Part shown: positions 8,797 through 17,184 of the stretch, one piece after another
Position numbering within the stretch: position 1 is the stretch's first letter
How the letters are laid out: each line of letters opens with the position of its first letter
From: an uncultured Oscillibacter sp.
GTDB lineage: Bacteria; Bacillota; Clostridia; Oscillospirales; Oscillospiraceae
Direction: 5' to 3'
Assembly (NCBI GenBank): GCA_946551795.1
Contig: CAMNRF010000005.1
Span: 1-58,675, forward strand
Length of the DNA stretch: 58,675 nt
Translations under genes and position numbers: made by a program
The notes under the pieces: generated by a model
Databases searched by the model: none
What the model saw: the letters and a program-made list of their open reading frames with translations, nothing else
What the model was told of the DNA's origin: nothing

Positions 8797-9459
8797 ATGA
8801 CGATCAAAGAGGCGATGGAGGTCAGGCACACGGTGCGCAGGTATACGGACCGCCCCCTCTCCCGGGAGACCGTGTCCCGGCTGGAGGAGCGGATCGCGGA
8901 GAACAACGCGCGGTACGGCCTGGGGATGAGGCTGGTGACGGAGAACACGGCGGCGTTTCAGGCGGCGCTCAAGCTGGTTTTGGCCAAGGGCGTCCGGAAT
9001 TACATCGTCCTGGCGGGGAGCGCCGGGGAGGAGGAGCGGCTGGGCTACTGCGGCTGCGACGTCATGCTCTACGCCCAGACTCTGGGCCTGAATACCTGGT
9101 GGGTCGGCGGCACCTACAGCAGGAGGGGCGTCCGGAGGGGCGCCGGTCTGGCGGAGGACCAGCGGCTGGCCGGCATCATCGCGGTGGGCTATGGCGCCGC
9201 CCAGGGGGGCCCCCACAGGTCGAAGAGACCGGAGGACATCAGCTCCTATTGCGGCGGCGCGCCGGATTGGTTCACGAGGGGAGTGGAGGCGGTGCTGCTG
9301 GCGCCCACGGCCCTGAATAAACAGGCGTTTCAGATCACCGGCCAGGGAGATACGGTGAAGATGACCTGTGACAACGGCATTTTCTCCGGAATCGACCTGG
9401 GGATCGGAAAGTACCACTTCGAGGAGGGCGCGGGAAGGGAGAATTTCCGCTGGGCCTGA
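8797..9459 (+). CDS. Putative nitroreductase (TM1586 type)
   Basis: A 220-residue flavin-type oxidoreductase of the nitroreductase superfamily. The N-terminal EAMEVRHTVRRYTDRPL matches the family's FMN-phosphate-binding RRSVRxY-like motif. The GYCGCDVMLYAQTLGLNTWWVGG stretch matches the central helix and strand, and LAPTALNKQAF the C-terminal NPQP-like segment. A single polypeptide with an internally repeated half fits the TM1586 subgroup. The start at 8797 has AGGAGG 7 bases upstream. The substrate is unknown. Confidence 0.78.
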   Translation: MTIKEAMEVRHTVRRYTDRPLSRETVSRLEERIAENNARYGLGMRLVTENTAAFQAALKLVLAKGVRNYIVLAGSAGEEERLGYCGCDVMLYAQTLGLNTWWVGGTYSRRGVRRGAGLAEDQRLAGIIAVGYGAAQGGPHRSKRPEDISSYCGGAPDWFTRGVEAVLLAPTALNKQAFQITGQGDTVKMTCDNGIFSGIDLGIGKYHFEEGAGRENFRWA

Positions 9460-9464
9460 AAAAG

Positions 9465-9504
9465 GACAGAGAGGAGACGGGGCGTACCCGGTCTCCTCTC
9501 TGTC
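9465..9504. terminator. Bidirectional terminator between convergent genes
   Basis: A 14-bp perfect stem (GACAGAGAGGAGAC and its complement at 9491-9504) lies between the two converging stop codons, with an A run on the left side and TCTTCTC on the right. Confidence 0.75.
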
Positions 9505-9509
9505 TCTTC

Positions 9510-10406
9510 TCAGTCCTCTCCCTTGTAGGGGTCCAGCACCACGGACACCACGCCGCAGAGGATGCCCGCCACGGCGAAGAGCCACCAGGCGGTGCGCCAC
9601 ATATCCCGGGTCAGTCCCAGACCTACGTAAGCCGCCGTGGCCAGCAGCATCAGAGTGCCCTGGATGGAGCCGATGAGGTTCAGCCGCTGTTTGGCCTCCG
9701 GAGTGGGGTTGTTGTCCCGGTTGTACTTCCAGATCTTGTACTTGTCCTCGCTGATTCCGGCGTAGATGAAGCTGGCCGACGCGCCGGCGATAATCAGCAG
9801 AAAGACGGATATGGCATAGGACTCATAGGGCTCCTCCTCCGGAAAGACGCTGAAAAAAAGCAGCAGCAGCGCCACGCCGAAGAGGATCGCCCCCACGCCG
9901 CCGGCGATGTACCAGACAAATTTCTGGTGAAAGGCGTCTTTTTCCTCCTGGGTGTAGAAGTCGGTGATGACGGGATAACGCCGGCGGAAGTTTCCGTGCT
10001 GAATACCGGTGGCCACGATGACCACCACGCAGACCGTGATGATCAGCAGCAGCGCGGCGGCGGTCAGCGTCTCCGTCACGCCTATGGCCTCCAGCACGCC
10101 GCACAAGCCCACACCCGCGACGATGCCGCTGATGGAGAGGGTCATGCGCCTGGCGAAGCGGCTCATAAAGCTGTCGTACCGGGCGGTGTCCTCCACCCGG
10201 CTCTCCTCCAGGCTGCCCCGGAGCAGAGTGTCCAGATTCACGCCGTACAGGTCGCAGATGCGCAGCAGGGTGTCCATCTCCGGGAAGCTCTGGCCGCCCT
10301 CCCACTTGCTGACGGACTGCCGGGAGACCTCCAGCTGTTCCGCCAGCTGCTCCTGGGTGACGCCGGCCTGGGCGCGGATGAACTGTAAGTTTTCGGGAAA
10401 TGCCAT
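9510..10406 (-). CDS. XRE-type regulator with C-terminal membrane domain
   Basis: The N-terminal helix-turn-helix (residues 5-62, VTQEQLAEQLEVSRQSVSKWE) is followed by a linker and about six hydrophobic segments in two clusters (about 88-130 and 165-290). This is a common clostridial arrangement in which a DNA-binding domain is tethered to the membrane. Length is 298 residues. It may sense an envelope signal and control nearby genes, but the sequence does not show a target. The start at 10406 has AGGAGGA upstream. Confidence 0.8.
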   Translation of the reverse strand: MAFPENLQFIRAQAGVTQEQLAEQLEVSRQSVSKWEGGQSFPEMDTLLRICDLYGVNLDTLLRGSLEESRVEDTARYDSFMSRFARRMTLSISGIVAGVGLCGVLEAIGVTETLTAAALLLIITVCVVVIVATGIQHGNFRRRYPVITDFYTQEEKDAFHQKFVWYIAGGVGAILFGVALLLLFFSVFPEEEPYESYAISVFLLIIAGASASFIYAGISEDKYKIWKYNRDNNPTPEAKQRLNLIGSIQGTLMLLATAAYVGLGLTRDMWRTAWWLFAVAGILCGVVSVVLDPYKGED

Positions 10407-10590
10407 GGGAATGTCCTCCTTGTGTTTTGATGCCCTCAGACTACCGGAGCGGAGGCCGCAACGCCAGCGATTTTGTGTTGCGTTTGAAGAAAATCGTGTA
10501 AACTTTGGGTTGCACGGCCTATTTTAGCAGATTTTTCAGATGATTGGAAGGCCTGTTCCCCGAAAAGGAGAAGAGGACCGGGAAAACTCC

Positions 10591-10758
10591 CTAGTCCTCT
10601 TTCAGACAGCTTTCGATCATGGATACCACTACATTGTTAAAGCTGGTTTTGTTCTCCGCGGCGATCTTCTCTATATTATCGACGAGGGAACGTTTGATGT
10701 ACAAAGTTTTATAAATGGCCTCTTCCTTTGCTGGAGGCCGTTTTACTTCAAATTTCAT
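10591..10758 (-). CDS. Small ribbon-helix-helix protein
   Basis: A 55-residue open frame with GAGGGA directly upstream. The sequence KTLYIKRSLVDNIEKIAAEN is followed by TSFNNVVVSMIESCLKED, the strand-helix-helix pattern of CopG/MetJ-type DNA-binding proteins. Such proteins bind DNA as dimers through the N-terminal strand and usually control their own gene. No toxin partner is adjacent. It sits in an AT-rich pocket unlike its neighbours, suggesting acquisition. The stop overlaps a terminator-like hairpin (about 10565-10600). Confidence 0.72.
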   Translation of the reverse strand: MKFEVKRPPAKEEAIYKTLYIKRSLVDNIEKIAAENKTSFNNVVVSMIESCLKED

Positions 10759-10801
10759 TCCCTCACCCCAGCCCTATTATACAACAGAGAACCCAATAAA
10801 A

Positions 10802-10840
10802 GATACACCAGAAAATTAAAGGTTCTTTTTCTGGTGTATC
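10802..10840. promoter_or_regulatory. 14-bp inverted repeat between divergent small genes
   Basis: GATACACCAGAAAA and its exact complement flank an 11-base loop. It lies about 15 bases upstream of the region expected to hold the promoter of the ribbon-helix-helix gene (TATAAT on the minus strand near 10777) and before the plus-strand 84-residue gene. It could be an operator or a terminator. Position argues for the former. Confidence 0.45.
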
Positions 10841-10886
10841 GCCTGTCTGTTGATTAGAAGTACAATGAATGTCGGGAGATGATATG

Positions 10887-11135
10887 ATGGAAGACAAAAA
10901 AGAGAGCCTGAACAAGATGATTCAGGAGGACTATCTGGCCCACCAGGAGCGGCTGCGGGTCTGGGCGGAGGCGGCGGAAAATCTGGCGGAGGAGGAATAC
11001 CGCAAAACGGTCTTCGACCTCCTCTTCTGGGCCAAGGTGGAATTTCACCGCCGGCGGACCTATCTGGGACTGGAGGAGCCGGAGCTGGAGCGCCGTGCCG
11101 CCCTGCTGATCCGGAGGCTGGCGGAGCGGTTATAG
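10887..11135 (+). CDS. Small charged helical protein, unknown
   Basis: An 82-residue protein dominated by Glu, Arg, Lys and Ala, predicted almost entirely alpha-helical and probably coiled. GGGAG lies 6 bases before the ATG at 10887. ATGs at 10869 and 10884 are alternatives. No membrane segment or known motif is visible. TACAAT at about 10861 may be its -10 box. I do not recognise the family. Confidence 0.6.
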   Translation: MEDKKESLNKMIQEDYLAHQERLRVWAEAAENLAEEEYRKTVFDLLFWAKVEFHRRRTYLGLEEPELERRAALLIRRLAERL

Positions 11136-11149
11136 GCCCCCGGCCTCGA

Positions 11150-11178
11150 TTGCGCCCGGGGCGAAAACGTGCTATGAT
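11150..11178 (+). promoter_or_regulatory. Promoter for the nnr operon
   Basis: TTGCGC (11150-11155), 17 bases, then TATGAT (11173-11178), about 32 bases before the start at 11211. Confidence 0.7.
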
Positions 11179-11210
11179 AGAGGAAAATCATGACGCCGGA
11201 GGAACTGACC

Positions 11211-12743
11211 ATGAAACTTGCCACATCTTCCCAGATGAAGGAGCTGGACAGGCGGGCCATTCAGGAGCGGGGCATCCCCTCCATCGACCTGATGGAGCGG
11301 GCGGCGGCGGGCGTGGCGGAGGCCGCGCTGGACCTGCTGCCCGTCCGGCCCGGAAGGGCGCGGGCCTCCGTGCTGTGCGGCGCGGGGAACAACGGCGGGG
11401 ACGGCATCGCCGCCGCCCGGCTGCTGTTTTTGCAGGGGGTCCGGGTCCGGGTGTTCCTGGTGGGCAGATACGAGCGGCTGACGCCGGACGCCCTGGAGGA
11501 GACCCGCCGCCTCAGCGAGTGCGGCGTGGAGCTGGAGCCCTTTGACCGGAACAGCGAAGATCAGGCGGAGTGGATCGCGGCCAGCCATGTGCTGGTGGAC
11601 GCGCTCTTCGGGGTGGGGCTCTCCCGGGAGATCGCGCAGGACTCCGCCGCCGCGGCCGCCGTGGAGCGGATGAACCGGAGCCGGGGGAGGATCGTGGCCG
11701 CGGACGTGGCCTCCGGCGTGGAGGCGGACACGGGAAAAGTCCTGGGCTGTGCCGTGAAGGCTGACAGGACTGTAACCTTTACACTTCCGAAAGTCGGGCA
11801 GTTTGTGGGGGATGGCGCCCTGTGCTCCGGCCAGGTGGAGGTCCGGGACATCGGAATCCCGGCGGACCTGGTCCGCCGGACCGCCTGCGCGGCGGTGACG
11901 GTGGAGCGGGAGTACGTCCAGGAGGCGCTGCCGCCCCGGAAAATTGACGGCCACAAGGGGGACTTCGGAAAACTCCTGGTGGTGGGCGGGAGCGTGGGGT
12001 ACACCGGCGCGCCCTATCTCACGGCCTCGGCGGCGGTGCGGTCCGGCTGCGGCCTGGTGTATCTGGGGGTGCCGGAGAGCATCTGGGAGATTGAGGCCGC
12101 CCGGTGCGTCTCCGCCATGCCCTTCCCCCTGGCCGGCGGGGGAGAGCTCCGGGAAGCGGCCCTTCCAGCGGTTATGGAAAAGCTGGAGGGCTGTGATGTA
12201 TTGGCCGTCGGCCCGGGCCTGGGCCGGAACGGGGACACGGCAGAGCTGGTGCGGGAGGTCCTGAAACGGACGGAAAAGCCGGTGGTGCTGGACGCCGATG
12301 GCATAAACGCCCTGGAGGGGCATATAGATGTTTTGGACGCCCGGCGGGACAGGGTCACCATCCTGACGCCCCACGACGGGGAGTTCGCCCGGATCGGAGG
12401 GGACCTTACAGCCGGCAGGGCGGAGGCGGCCCGGCGATTTGCTCTCCGGCACGGATGCACGCTGGTCCTGAAGGGCCACCGGACTGTGACGGCCACGGCG
12501 GCGGGCACCGTGCTGGTGAACACCACCGGCAATTCAGGTCTTGCCAAGGGGGGGAGCGGCGACGTGCTGACGGGGATCATCGCCTCCCTCCTGGCCCAGG
12601 GGGCCGCGCCGGTCCGGGCGGCGGCGGGGGGCGTGTGGCTCCATGGCCGCGCCGGGGACCTGGCGGCGGAGCGCCTGACGGCGTGGTGTGTGACGCCGGA
12701 GGACGTGATCTCCCAACTGCCCGGGGCATTTCGGGAACTGTAA
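11211..12743 (+). CDS. nnr: Bifunctional NAD(P)HX epimerase / ADP-dependent dehydratase
   Basis: Repairs hydrated NADH and NADPH. The N-terminal epimerase domain (about 1-215) has the nucleotide-binding loop GAGNNGGDG. The C-terminal dehydratase domain (about 225-508), a ribokinase-like fold, shows VVGGSVGYTGAPYLTA, AVGPGLGRN, LTPHDGEFARI and the ATP-site GNSGLAKGGSGDVLTG. The 510-residue fusion is normal for bacteria. The start at 11211 has GGAGGAA upstream. It heads the run nnr, lipoprotein, alr, mazF, an order common in Clostridia. Confidence 0.94.
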   Translation: MKLATSSQMKELDRRAIQERGIPSIDLMERAAAGVAEAALDLLPVRPGRARASVLCGAGNNGGDGIAAARLLFLQGVRVRVFLVGRYERLTPDALEETRRLSECGVELEPFDRNSEDQAEWIAASHVLVDALFGVGLSREIAQDSAAAAAVERMNRSRGRIVAADVASGVEADTGKVLGCAVKADRTVTFTLPKVGQFVGDGALCSGQVEVRDIGIPADLVRRTACAAVTVEREYVQEALPPRKIDGHKGDFGKLLVVGGSVGYTGAPYLTASAAVRSGCGLVYLGVPESIWEIEAARCVSAMPFPLAGGGELREAALPAVMEKLEGCDVLAVGPGLGRNGDTAELVREVLKRTEKPVVLDADGINALEGHIDVLDARRDRVTILTPHDGEFARIGGDLTAGRAEAARRFALRHGCTLVLKGHRTVTATAAGTVLVNTTGNSGLAKGGSGDVLTGIIASLLAQGAAPVRAAAGGVWLHGRAGDLAAERLTAWCVTPEDVISQLPGAFREL

Positions 12744-12758
12744 GAAGGAGGAATTTCG

Positions 12759-13379
12759 GTGCGCAGAGGCTTCTGTGTACCAATGATGGCCCTGCTCCTG
12801 CTGCTGGCGGGCTGCGCCGGCGGCGGGGCGGGAGAGGCGGAGACGGTGGACCTGCGCCAGCGGTATCATGACATGGCGGGCTGCACCATGGAGGCTGATG
12901 TGACCTGCGGTCAGGAGGGGCTGGAGTGGGAGGCCCTGCTGCGGTGTGAGTACGCGCCGGACGGGGAGAGCACCGTGGAGGTGCTGGAGCCGGCGTCCAT
13001 CGCCGGGGTCAGGGCGGCGGTCAGCGGCAGCGGCTGGCGCATCGAGTACGAGGACGCCTGTCTGAACGCGGGGACGCTGGGCAGCGAGGAGATCAGCCCC
13101 GCCGCCTGCCTGCCCCGGCTGATGAGCGCCCTGCGGGACGGCTGGCTGCTGGAGGAGAACCGGGAGGACTGGAACGAGATCCCCTGCCTGCGGCTCACCG
13201 TGGACCAGAGCGGCCTCCAGGACGGGAAGATCGTCTCCACCGTGTGGCTTCGGCAGGAGGACGGGACGCCCCTCCGGGGGGAGATCGCCGTGGACGGGGA
13301 GATCATTTTAACAGCGGACTTTACGAGCTTTGCTTTTTGTGATACAATGGAGTCCACGGAGGAGAGCGGGGTGGCCTGA
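12759..13379 (+). CDS. Putative LolA-like lipoprotein
   Basis: A 206-residue exported lipoprotein. GTG start with AAGGAGG 7 bases upstream, then a hydrophobic segment and lipobox LAGC. The mature part (MAGCTMEADVTC..., EWEALLRCEYAPDGES..., RLTVDQ, DGTPLRGEIAVDGE) has the alternating strand pattern and threat-like repeats of LolA/LppX-type carrier folds often encoded between nnr and alr in Clostridia. Function is unknown. It may bind a lipid or assist sporulation-type envelope processes. Confidence 0.68.
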   Translation: MRRGFCVPMMALLLLLAGCAGGGAGEAETVDLRQRYHDMAGCTMEADVTCGQEGLEWEALLRCEYAPDGESTVEVLEPASIAGVRAAVSGSGWRIEYEDACLNAGTLGSEEISPAACLPRLMSALRDGWLLEENREDWNEIPCLRLTVDQSGLQDGKIVSTVWLRQEDGTPLRGEIAVDGEIILTADFTSFAFCDTMESTEESGVA

Positions 13380-13426
13380 GGGCATCCCGGCCCCGCGAAA
13401 CTGTTGTTTTAAGGTGGCGCTGTAGA

Positions 13427-14596
13427 ATGGATGACACATTTTTGAGAAGGACCTGGGCGGAGATTGACCTGGACGCCCTGGCCCACAACTACCACCGGGC
13501 CCGGGCGCTCACCGGGCCCGGGGTCAGGTACCTGGGCGTGGTGAAGGCGGACGCCTACGGCCACGGCGCGCTGCAGGCGGCTGCTCTTCTGGAGCGGCTG
13601 GGGGCGGACTACCTGGCGGTGGCCAGCCTGGACGAGGCCCGGGAGCTGCGTCATGGGGGGATTCTGGCCCCCGTTTTGATCCTGGGCCACACCCCGCCGG
13701 AGATGGTGCCCCGGCTGATCGCCCTCAACATCACCCAGGCTGTCTCGGACCTGGACAAGGCGGAGGCGTACAGCGCCGCGGCCTCCGCCTGCGGCGGAAC
13801 GCTGAAGGTGCATATGAAGGTGGACACCGGGATGTCCCGCCTGGGCGTCCAGGTGCGGGACGGGCACTTCGACAGCGGCGTGGAGGCCATCGCCCGCGCC
13901 TGCGCCCTGCCCGGTCTGGAGGCGGAGGGGATCTTCACCCACTTTGCCGCCGCCGACGAGGACGGCGGGGAGAGCGAGGCGTACACCCGTCGTCAGTTCG
14001 CGCTCTTCACACGGGTGCTGGAGGCCCTGGCGGCAAAGGGACGGACCTTTGCCCTGCGGCACTGCGCCAACAGCGGCACCCTGGCCCGGTATCCGGAGAT
14101 GTATTTGGACATGGTGCGCCCCGGCATCGCCCTGTACGGGGCGGGAGGGGACCGGGAGCGGCTGGGCCTGCGGCCGGTGATGACACTGAAATCCAGCGTC
14201 TACGCCGTCAAGACCTTTGACCCGGGGACGGACATCAGCTACGGCAGGACCTTCCGCACCGGGGGAGAGACCCGGGTGGGGGTGCTGCCCATCGGCTACG
14301 CCGACGGGCTGTTCCGGGGCCTCTCCAACCGCGCGGCGGTGCAGACGGCCCATGGCCCCGCCCCCATCCTGGGGCGGATCTGCATGGACATGACCATGGT
14401 GGACCTCACCGGCCTGCCGGATGTCCGCGAGGGCGATGAGGTGGAGGTCTTCGGGCCGCGCCAGCCGGTGGACGAGCTGGCGGCGACGCTGGGAACCATC
14501 CCCTACGAGCTGACCTGCGCGGTCAGCAAGCGGGTGCCCCGGGTGTATCTCCAGGGGGGCCGGGTGGTGGAGCGCAGCCTGCGGCTGCTGCTCTGA
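13427..14596 (+). CDS. alr: Alanine racemase
   Basis: PLP enzyme that interconverts L- and D-alanine for peptidoglycan. The cofactor lysine lies in VVKADAYGHG (Lys40), and the second-subunit catalytic Tyr region is seen in LPIGYADGLFRGL and ICMDMTMVDL. The TIM barrel and C-terminal beta domain together give 389 residues, the usual length. A modest AAGGTGG lies 11 bases upstream. It is followed by the mazF-type gene, the familiar alr-ndoA neighbourhood of Bacillota. Confidence 0.95.
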   Translation: MDDTFLRRTWAEIDLDALAHNYHRARALTGPGVRYLGVVKADAYGHGALQAAALLERLGADYLAVASLDEARELRHGGILAPVLILGHTPPEMVPRLIALNITQAVSDLDKAEAYSAAASACGGTLKVHMKVDTGMSRLGVQVRDGHFDSGVEAIARACALPGLEAEGIFTHFAAADEDGGESEAYTRRQFALFTRVLEALAAKGRTFALRHCANSGTLARYPEMYLDMVRPGIALYGAGGDRERLGLRPVMTLKSSVYAVKTFDPGTDISYGRTFRTGGETRVGVLPIGYADGLFRGLSNRAAVQTAHGPAPILGRICMDMTMVDLTGLPDVREGDEVEVFGPRQPVDELAATLGTIPYELTCAVSKRVPRVYLQGGRVVERSLRLLL

Positions 14597-14722
14597 GGAA
14601 GGACCGGGCGCACACTCCGGCCCTGTCCCGCGCATAGGATACTGCGGGGCGGAGACGCCGGAATTTTACCTGCGGGGCAGCGTATAAATTCCGGAACTGC
14701 GTGGGAGAATGAAAGTGGCCTC

Positions 14723-14743
14723 ACCGAAGGGCTTTCGGTGACG
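14723..14743 (+). promoter_or_regulatory. Hairpin in the alr-mazF spacer
   Basis: TCACCGAA pairs with TTCGGTGA around a short loop, ending 20 bases before the mazF start. The 167-base spacer has no open frame longer than 11 codons, so it does not encode an antitoxin. The hairpin could limit translation or processing of the toxin message. Confidence 0.4.
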
Positions 14744-14763
14744 GGTACTTCTTTCGGCGGAGT

Positions 14764-15141
14764 GTGAACTTTGTGGATACGAGTGTCAAGCGCGGCGATA
14801 TTTACTATGCCGATCTCTCCCCGGTGGTGGGCAGCGAGCAGGGCGGCGTCCGGCCGGTTCTGATCATCCAGAACGACACCGGAAACCGTTACAGCCCCAC
14901 TGTGATCGCGGCGGCCATTACCTCCCAGACGGGCAAGGCCCGGCTGCCGACACATATCGATCTCCCCGTGGACCAGAGCTGCGGCCTGAGCCGGGACTCC
15001 GTGGTCCTGCTGGAGCAGGTGCGGACCCTGGACAAAAAGCGGCTGCGGGAGCGCATGGGCCACGTGGAGGAACATGTGATGGAAAAGGTCGATACGGCCA
15101 TCGCGGTGAGCTTTGGACTGCCGCACGACCAGCTGGTTTGA
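14764..15141 (+). CDS. mazF: MazF/PemK-family endoribonuclease toxin, no antitoxin adjacent
   Basis: Sequence-specific mRNA interferase. The [30 protein letters not shown] block is the family signature, with the catalytic Arg in GGVRPVL and the Thr/Ser region in VIAAAITSQ. Length is 125 residues against about 116. GTG start at 14764, with GTG 14773 possible. In Bacillus the equivalent ndoA follows alr and a short antitoxin gene. Here the 167-base gap before it has no antitoxin frame. The last 46 bases of the gene recur as a diverged copy downstream. Confidence 0.88.
   Translation: MNFVDTSVKRGDIYYADLSPVVGSEQGGVRPVLIIQNDTGNRYSPTVIAAAITSQTGKARLPTHIDLPVDQSCGLSRDSVVLLEQVRTLDKKRLRERMGHVEEHVMEKVDTAIAVSFGLPHDQLV
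15096..15141 (+). repeat. Direct repeat copy 1, mazF 3' end
   Basis: The last 46 bases of mazF (encoding [14 protein letters not shown] and stop) match 15288-15333 at 42 of 46 positions. Confidence 0.85.
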
Positions 15142-15287
15142 ACGAGTGCCGTGCGGAGGAGAAGCGCCGGATCGACCCCGCCGCGGGTGCGGCGTCAGAT
15201 GTTTCACGGAGGCGAAGCCCCGAAATCGGCGGAATTTTCCTCCGGCGAGTTGAGTGAGATCAAAAGAGCTCCTGCGGCGGGCAAAAG

Positions 15288-15333
15288 GGCCATCGCGGTG
15301 AGCCTTGGACCGCCGCACGACCATCTGGTGTGA
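15288..15333 (+). repeat. Direct repeat copy 2, mazF tail remnant
   Basis: A second copy of the mazF tail, 147 bases after the gene, still reading AIAVSLGPPHDHLV and stop in one frame. The intervening sequence shows no ribosome site for a second toxin, so this is a duplicated fragment or the remnant of a second paralogue. Confidence 0.8.
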
Positions 15334-15397
15334 GTCGCTGGTCCTCCCGGAGGAGGTCTGCTTTTCCGGGAGGACGGTTTTACAGAGGAGGTACATA

Positions 15398-15892
15398 ATG
15401 AAAAGGAAGAACTGCCTTTTCCGCCTGGCCGCGGCGGCGGCCCTGTGCGGCGTTCTGATGACCACGGCGCTGGCGGCGGAGGCCGGCTCCGCCCAGGACC
15501 CCCTGGTGACCCTGAGCTATTTGAACGAGACGTTTATGAACACCATCATGGCCCGGGTGGATGAGAAGATCGCCGCCCGGACCGGCCAGCCGGGGGGCCA
15601 GCTCTCCGGCGGGGGGGCGGCCACGGCGGCCGAGTTCACCGTGGTGACCCTCTCCAGCGGGCAGACCCTGACGGGAGGCATCGGCTGCGAGGTGATGCTG
15701 CGGGTGGGCACCGCCGTCTGTGTGACGCCCTCCGCGCCGGGGCTGATCGATGAGACCACCGCCGGCACGCTGAACAACGGCGGCGCCCTGGCCCAGAACC
15801 ACCTCTATATGATGACCATTGAGAACCGGGCTGTCCGGGCCACCGCCGCCACCACCAAGCTGCTGGTGCGGGGCTCCTATGCCATTGCCTGA
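15398..15892 (+). CDS. Secreted small protein, unknown
   Basis: A 164-residue protein with a Sec signal peptide (MKRKNCLFRLAAAAALCG..., cleavage after ALA near residue 28). The mature part has LVTLSYLNETFMNTIMARVDEKIAAR, a Gly-rich linker, then a beta-rich domain (EFTVVTLSSGQTLTGGIGCEVMLRVG). Similar exported proteins occur in Oscillospiraceae, sometimes tied to sporulation. I cannot assign a role. GAGGAGG lies 7 bases before the start. Confidence 0.68.
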   Translation: MKRKNCLFRLAAAAALCGVLMTTALAAEAGSAQDPLVTLSYLNETFMNTIMARVDEKIAARTGQPGGQLSGGGAATAAEFTVVTLSSGQTLTGGIGCEVMLRVGTAVCVTPSAPGLIDETTAGTLNNGGALAQNHLYMMTIENRAVRATAATTKLLVRGSYAIA

Positions 15893-16003
15893 GGAAAAAC
15901 CGCATAACCGGCCCCGCCTGCGCATAGATTGGCACAGGCGGGGTATGTTTTTCTCCCCGGCCCGTGACCCGGCGGGGGAGGTGCTGGCGTGGACAGGAGA
16001 TGT

Positions 16004-16531
16004 ATGGATAAATTTCCGCTGCTGCTGGACGGCAGGGCGGCGGGGGAGCTGACCGTGGAGCGGGAGGCCCTCTACACCTGGTTTGATGCCCGCTGCCGCC
16101 TGCCGCCGGGCGGGGGGCTGTGGTGCGCCTGGGCCGTGGGCCAGGAGGGCTCTCTGCGCCTGGGGGTCCTGGAGCCAATGGGGCAGGAGGCGGTGATCCG
16201 GCGGAGGTTTTCCGGGCGGATGACGGAGCCTCTGGGCCGGCTGCTGCGGGGAGAGGTCCGGCCCGCGGCGGCGGAGGACCGGCAGGTCTGGCAGGCTGTG
16301 CCGGACCCGGAGACACTGTTTCAGGCGTCCTGGCTGCGCAAGCGGCTGCGGGGCGCCGCAGGGGCTCTGGTCCGGACAGAGGAGGGACGGACGCTCCTGG
16401 CTCTGCCCTGGGACAGCAAAAAGGCGTTTCCCCTGCCCACGCTCTTCTGCTTTGCCTCCATCCGCTCTATCAATGGCGGAAGCTACGCCGTCTTTGCCTT
16501 TGACGGGGAGGAGCGTCCGGTGTTTCCGTGA
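16004..16531 (+). CDS. Conserved hypothetical protein
   Basis: A 175-residue cytosolic protein starting MDKFPLLLDGRAAGELTVEREALYTWFDARC. The N-terminal half looks beta-rich with a repeated G(E/S)L..VE..L pattern. The C-terminal half is mixed and ends AVFAFDGEERPVFP. AGGAG lies just upstream of 16004, and the ATG at 15989 is an alternative. No motif is recognised. It lies between a secreted protein and nrdR with no obvious functional link. Confidence 0.62.
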   Translation: MDKFPLLLDGRAAGELTVEREALYTWFDARCRLPPGGGLWCAWAVGQEGSLRLGVLEPMGQEAVIRRRFSGRMTEPLGRLLRGEVRPAAAEDRQVWQAVPDPETLFQASWLRKRLRGAAGALVRTEEGRTLLALPWDSKKAFPLPTLFCFASIRSINGGSYAVFAFDGEERPVFP

Positions 16532-16612
16532 GGACCGGCACCGGCGCCTGGGAGGCGGGGAGAAAAAACTTTGAGGAACGTGAAATTATGTCTACCATAT
16601 CCGCCGCTTTTA

Positions 16613-16621
16613 TGGTATAAT
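16613..16621 (+). promoter_or_regulatory. Extended -10 promoter for nrdR
   Basis: TGGTATAAT gives an extended -10 with a poor -35. The ~100-base leader to the nrdR start contains GC-rich inverted repeats (CCGCC/GGCGG near 16687-16703). Confidence 0.6.
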
Positions 16622-16725
16622 GGCCGCGAAACAGATGGATTCCGCACAGGTCCGCCCCGGAGGAGCGGAGGGGTACAGAGGAAAACCGCCGGCGGACTGC
16701 CGGCGAGGAAATGGAGGCCATTTAT

Positions 16726-17184
16726 ATGAAGTGTCCGTTTTGTGGGTACAGCGAGAGCAAGGTCATCGATTCCCGGCCCGCTGAGGAGGGGGCCAGCATC
16801 CGCCGCCGGAGGGAGTGCCTCTCCTGCGGCAAGCGGTTCACCACCTATGAGACGGTGGAGAGCCTCCCCATGGTGGTGATGAAGAAGGACGGCAGTCGCC
16901 AGAGCTTTGACCGGCGGAAGGTGCTCGCCGGCATGATCCGCGCCTGCGAGAAGCGCCCGGTTCCCCTGGCGGACCTGGAGCGGATCGCCGCGGAGATCGA
17001 GCAGGACCTCCAGAACACCATGGAGCGGGAGATCAGCACCGAGGACGTGGGGGAGAAGGTCATGGAGCGGCTGCGGAAGGTGGACCAGGTGGCCTATGTC
17101 CGCTTCGCCTCGGTGTACCGCCAGTTCAAGGACATCGACACCTTCAAGGAGGAGCTGAACAAGCTGCTGCTGGAGGACGAGTGA
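16726..17184 (+). CDS. nrdR: Transcriptional repressor NrdR
   Basis: Represses ribonucleotide reductase genes in response to (d)ATP. The four zinc Cys (3, 6, 31, 34 in CPFC and CLSC), the [18 protein letters not shown]-contact segment and the C-terminal ATP-cone ([24 protein letters not shown]) are all visible. Length 152 residues, normal. The start at 16726 is fixed by MKCPFCG, the family N-terminus. Confidence 0.96.
   Translation: MKCPFCGYSESKVIDSRPAEEGASIRRRRECLSCGKRFTTYETVESLPMVVMKKDGSRQSFDRRKVLAGMIRACEKRPVPLADLERIAAEIEQDLQNTMEREISTEDVGEKVMERLRKVDQVAYVRFASVYRQFKDIDTFKEELNKLLLEDE

Noticed and set aside
15151-15333. Second MazF gene
   Set aside because: Only the last 14 codons match. There is no ribosome site and no catalytic core.
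14503-15465. 320-codon minus-strand frame opposite mazF
   Set aside because: Antisense shadow; it repeats the SKAHRDG string only because of the duplicated mazF tail.
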